A stretch of 35,838 bases of DNA from Bacteroidia bacterium (GTDB lineage Bacteria; Bacteroidota; Bacteroidia; UKL13-3): positions 1-35,838 of the forward strand of contig JAGVLJ010000058.1 of the NCBI GenBank assembly GCA_020049855.1, read 5' to 3'. Below the pieces are notes generated by a model. The model was not told the origin of the DNA and searched no databases. It was given only the letters and a program-made list of their open reading frames with translations. Of this stretch, positions 33,439 through 35,838 are shown piece after piece. The first letter of the stretch is position 1, and the number at the start of each line of letters is the position of its first letter. Both the position numbers and the translations under genes were made by a program.

Positions 33439-34101
33439 ATGAAAAATATCTTTTTTTTGTTTTTGACTCTAACGCTACTCTCGGCCTGTACAGGCACAAA
33501 AAGGTTTACCCATTTTATAGAACCTAAACTTGTTGAAATGAAGAGTGATTCAACGCCCCTTATTCCCGGAATCGTTGTTTCAGTCAATGATACCGGCCGC
33601 GAACAGGTCAAGTGTACTCGTGAAAAATCCTTTTTGGTGCCGGCAATTATTTATTGGCAATGGAATTACACCATGAAGTACGATATGAATCGTCAATCAC
33701 TGACCACCATTTTCAACTATCAATTGATGAGACATGCCGATTCAATGGGATTAACAGGCAGATTAAATGGTGCACAACTGGAAATAGATATTGACAGCAT
33801 ACCTAGTAGTTTTCGATATGTGCACAGAGGGTTTCTACTTTTTTTTGTGGTGGCTTATGTGATGAGTGATATTGAAATTATTTTCCCACTTAGCACCAAT
33901 TTAGTATTTCATTATACACTCACACAAAATGGAGTTGTAACCAAGGAAGGGCAGGTTATAATCCAAAATAAAGATACTCCAATAAATAATCGCCTGAAAT
34001 CAAGAAAGCGATTTACCTGGCAATACCTCGTTCAATATAAATCCAATTTGAACCAATTAAGTAAACAGGCAGTACAAGAACTTTTGTCTGATATTGAATA
34101 A
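33439..34101 (+). CDS. Putative lipoprotein of unknown function
   Basis: 220 residues. Lipoprotein signal peptide: MKNIFFLFLTLTLLSAC, with lipobox LSAC and Cys17. The mature part has a hydrophobic stretch near 130-145 (FLLFFVVAYVMS), so an additional membrane-associated helix is possible, and a Lys/Arg-rich C-terminal region. No domain recognised. It stands alone on the plus strand between minus-strand accessory genes. Confidence 0.65.
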   Translation: MKNIFFLFLTLTLLSACTGTKRFTHFIEPKLVEMKSDSTPLIPGIVVSVNDTGREQVKCTREKSFLVPAIIYWQWNYTMKYDMNRQSLTTIFNYQLMRHADSMGLTGRLNGAQLEIDIDSIPSSFRYVHRGFLLFFVVAYVMSDIEIIFPLSTNLVFHYTLTQNGVVTKEGQVIIQNKDTPINNRLKSRKRFTWQYLVQYKSNLNQLSKQAVQELLSDIE

Positions 34102-34239
34102 CCATGAAACAAAAGGTATTTCATTAATGCAAATTGCTTTATTTCCGGTATCTTACCTATTTTTTTCTTAGTTGGTAACATACTAGTGTACTTAGTTTGT
34201 GAAGCGACTACACGGCAAGTGAATAAACGCAAAACAAAA

Positions 34240-34270
34240 AACTGGTACTCGTTACAAACGAGTACCAGTT
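34240..34270 (-). terminator. Strong terminator of the RHS/34298 gene pair
   Basis: AACTGGTACTCGT (34240-34252) and ACGAGTACCAGTT (34258-34270) form a perfect 13-bp stem with a 5-nt loop. On the minus strand it is followed by a T-rich run (complement of AAAACAAAA). It lies 27 bp past the stop of the 34298-34765 gene. Confidence 0.85.
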
Positions 34271-34297
34271 GGGGGGATCTTGGCTTATACAACACAC

Positions 34298-34765
34298 CTA
34301 AGGATTTATTGATACTATTTTTATTATTCCTCGTTTGGCTTTTCTCCCGTATCTACCCCTTAGGTCTTCGCTTAAAAGGGAGATGGATAAAATATCATCT
34401 TCTTTTATAGTTATTAACCTAAGTTCTTTATCTTTTTCCGTAATTAAAATTGTGTCATTTAGTAAAATTGGCAGATTGGTTTTTATATAAACCGTGTCTA
34501 TACAATTTAGTTGAAGACAATCCTTATTTTGATACCAACACGTTCTTTTCCTTTTTAAACTGGAAATGTGTTTTCTTTTCAGACCTAAATCGACATATTT
34601 TTTTTGACTTAATATTAATCCGTTAATCCTAAAAACAAAGACGGTTGGAATTTTAGTTTGTCTGAAGTGAAAAGCGGTATCTGATGGAGGCACTTGAGAA
34701 TGAACCGTCATACTACACGATATTAAGATCAAAAGCCCAACGGCTATGGATGATTTAAGCAACAT
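34298..34765 (-). CDS. Exported small protein overlapping the RHS-type gene
   Basis: 155 residues, with a signal peptide (MLLKSSIAVGLLILISCSM); the ISC could serve as a lipobox. The C-terminal end (LLSEDLRGRYGRKAKRGIIK) resembles the conserved end of TonB-receptor plug-like domains, where a YG..GKNGVI pattern is typical, so it may be a short plug-related protein. Its start overlaps the end of the RHS-type gene by 11 bp on the same strand, the position where toxin immunity genes lie. Whether it is an immunity protein is inference. Confidence 0.55.
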   Translation of the reverse strand: MLLKSSIAVGLLILISCSMTVHSQVPPSDTAFHFRQTKIPTVFVFRINGLILSQKKYVDLGLKRKHISSLKRKRTCWYQNKDCLQLNCIDTVYIKTNLPILLNDTILITEKDKELRLITIKEDDILSISLLSEDLRGRYGRKAKRGIIKIVSINP

Positions 34766-35753
34766 AATGATTAATGATAAAAAAACTATACATATATCTG
34801 ATCATGTGATCTCTGTATATCGAATAAGTCCCTGGAGTCAAACTTATAGAACTATCATACCGATTAATTACTATTGAATTCGGTTTAGTATAACTAAGAT
34901 CAGAAGATGTATGATATCTCTGCGTTGTCCAGATTTCACCTTGACCTGTATACTTACCTATGATATTCCCAGTGCCTGGAATAACATCAAATTGAATACC
35001 AGGCTTCGCCCAGTGGGTATGGTAAACGCCTCTCGCATCACCAGGTATTCGATTAAAGTCATAATTTGTCTGTAAATCACCCCTAGCTTCCTTAGGAATT
35101 CTTGTAACAGATCCATCGCGATTTAAAATACCTCCGTATTCCTCAGAATTAAATCGGGATCGTTGAAAATCGGCTTGCATAGTAGTATATTGTTTATAGG
35201 ATACTCTTACACCCCCAAAATTCTTCCCACCTCCAAATTGCCACGTTAAATATGAACTTAAATGATAAAATCCAAAGGAGGTTATTCCTCCTATTAAGGC
35301 ACTCGTACCAACTTCTTCCCCGTTTCCTCTATTAAACCAAGCATTTAACCCAGATCCTACAGAGCCCGAAGCAAACTCCCCCAAACCCCCACCAATACTA
35401 GCACCTATAAATGCTCCAATTCCTCCTGACATAGCCCCATTGAACATTGCGTTCATTACATTTTCAGGATTTCCACCTGCAAGAACGGTCATTGAACCGT
35501 TATAAAATGCCCCTCCAGCCATGCCAACTGCTGTAGCAGAAGCTCCGGCCTCACTCATTAAAGCTGCTCCTCCTCCAGTAATACCTCCAATAACAGCCCC
35601 AATCCCCATATACCTCCAAGTTTTTGATGATTGAAAATCCCACATTGTAGGGTCACTAGTATGATTAGCAATTGCCCCTCCTGAATATGCCCCTACGGCT
35701 ATTCCAATTGCTATTGGAATCCATGCAAACCTTCCATCTGGTGGATATACCGG
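34755..35753 (-). pseudogene. C-terminal fragment of an RHS/polymorphic-toxin-like protein, 5' end lost
   Basis: The frame is open from 35753 (stop at 35754-35756) to 34755, about 332 residues; the first ATG inside is at 35645. The N-terminal part reads WIPIAIGIAVGAYSGGAIAN, SDPTMWDFQSSKTWRYMGIG and is Gly/Ala-rich (about 35-150). This is the hydrophobic pre-toxin region usual after an RHS core in Bacteroidota. The C-terminal domain has RGVYHTHWAKPG and later HTSSDLSY and SIVINRYDSS, an HxH plus SxxD arrangement suggestive of a JAB/DUF4329-like metal site, though spacing is longer than in classic JAMM. The core repeats and signal peptide are missing, cut at the IS-like junction. Confidence 0.65.
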
Positions 35754-35838
35754 TTAAACTGACCACCCTTTTCCGGAGCAAATTGACCACCCTTTCATCT
35801 GGCGAAAAAGTGTTCATATTGTCTGGCGAAGTATAGCA
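35754..35838. mobile_element. End of a putative insertion sequence (IS21-like terminal repeats)
   Basis: Directly at the break of the RHS frame is a 24-bp-period array. AAACTGACCACCCTTTT starts at 35756 and AAATTGACCACCCTTTC at 35780. TCTGGCGAA occurs at 35798 and again at 35822. Multiple terminal repeats of this kind are usual at IS21-family ends. The element runs off the window, so transposase and exact boundary are not visible. Confidence 0.5.

Overview
The window comes from a member of the Bacteroidota, probably an environmental lineage (Chitinophagia/Sphingobacteriia-like; the rank is inference). Three things point there. Promoters have the phylum's TTTG/TAnnTTTG form with little Shine-Dalgarno signal. 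There is a 1230-residue secreted protein with SprB-type repeats and a type IX secretion (T9SS) sorting domain. Short PurL, DUF6252-type lipoproteins and an RHS-type toxin tail fit the same picture.

Layout. 1-2.4 kb: a frameshifted amino-acid permease, a TTTTTG tandem repeat, a lipoprotein gene interrupted by an in-frame stop, and a small membrane protein. 2.5-10.85 kb: housekeeping genes purL and dxs, then a tight run of a SprT-like protease, recJ, lptB and rsmI. 10.85-12.2 kb: decayed genes (a T9SS secreted protein and a DUF6252 lipoprotein). 12.2-17.6 kb: a small membrane protein, lnt, another T9SS sorting-domain remnant, L-threonine dehydrogenase and a GT-C-like membrane protein. 17.6-31.3 kb: tryptophanase, an SDR enzyme, Hsp20, a ribosome hibernation factor, a response regulator fused to a CRP/FNR-type activator, a divergent multi-PAS histidine kinase, PEP synthase and the giant SprB-repeat protein. 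31.4 kb: tRNA-Pro(GGG) with a strong terminator. 31.5 kb to the end: accessory DNA with a TIR/deoxyribosyltransferase-like protein, orphan small genes, lipoproteins, and an RHS-type toxin C-terminus cut off by what looks like an insertion-sequence end.

Main discovery. Five intergenic regions carry the same composite operator: two TGA-N6-TCA palindromes separated by exactly 10 bp (centres exactly 22 bp apart). They lie upstream of tryptophanase, hsp20, hpf, the PAS kinase and the SprB-repeat protein. In every case the proximal palindrome is 29.5-30.5 bp from a TAnnTTTG-like -7 box, which fits an activator replacing the usual -33 element. TGA-N6-TCA is the core of a CRP-type site, and the cluster encodes a receiver-CRP regulator with a divergent PAS kinase. 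I infer a local two-component regulon linking stress protection, ribosome hibernation, indole/amino-acid catabolism and surface adhesion. PEP synthase, though inside the cluster, lacks the operator.
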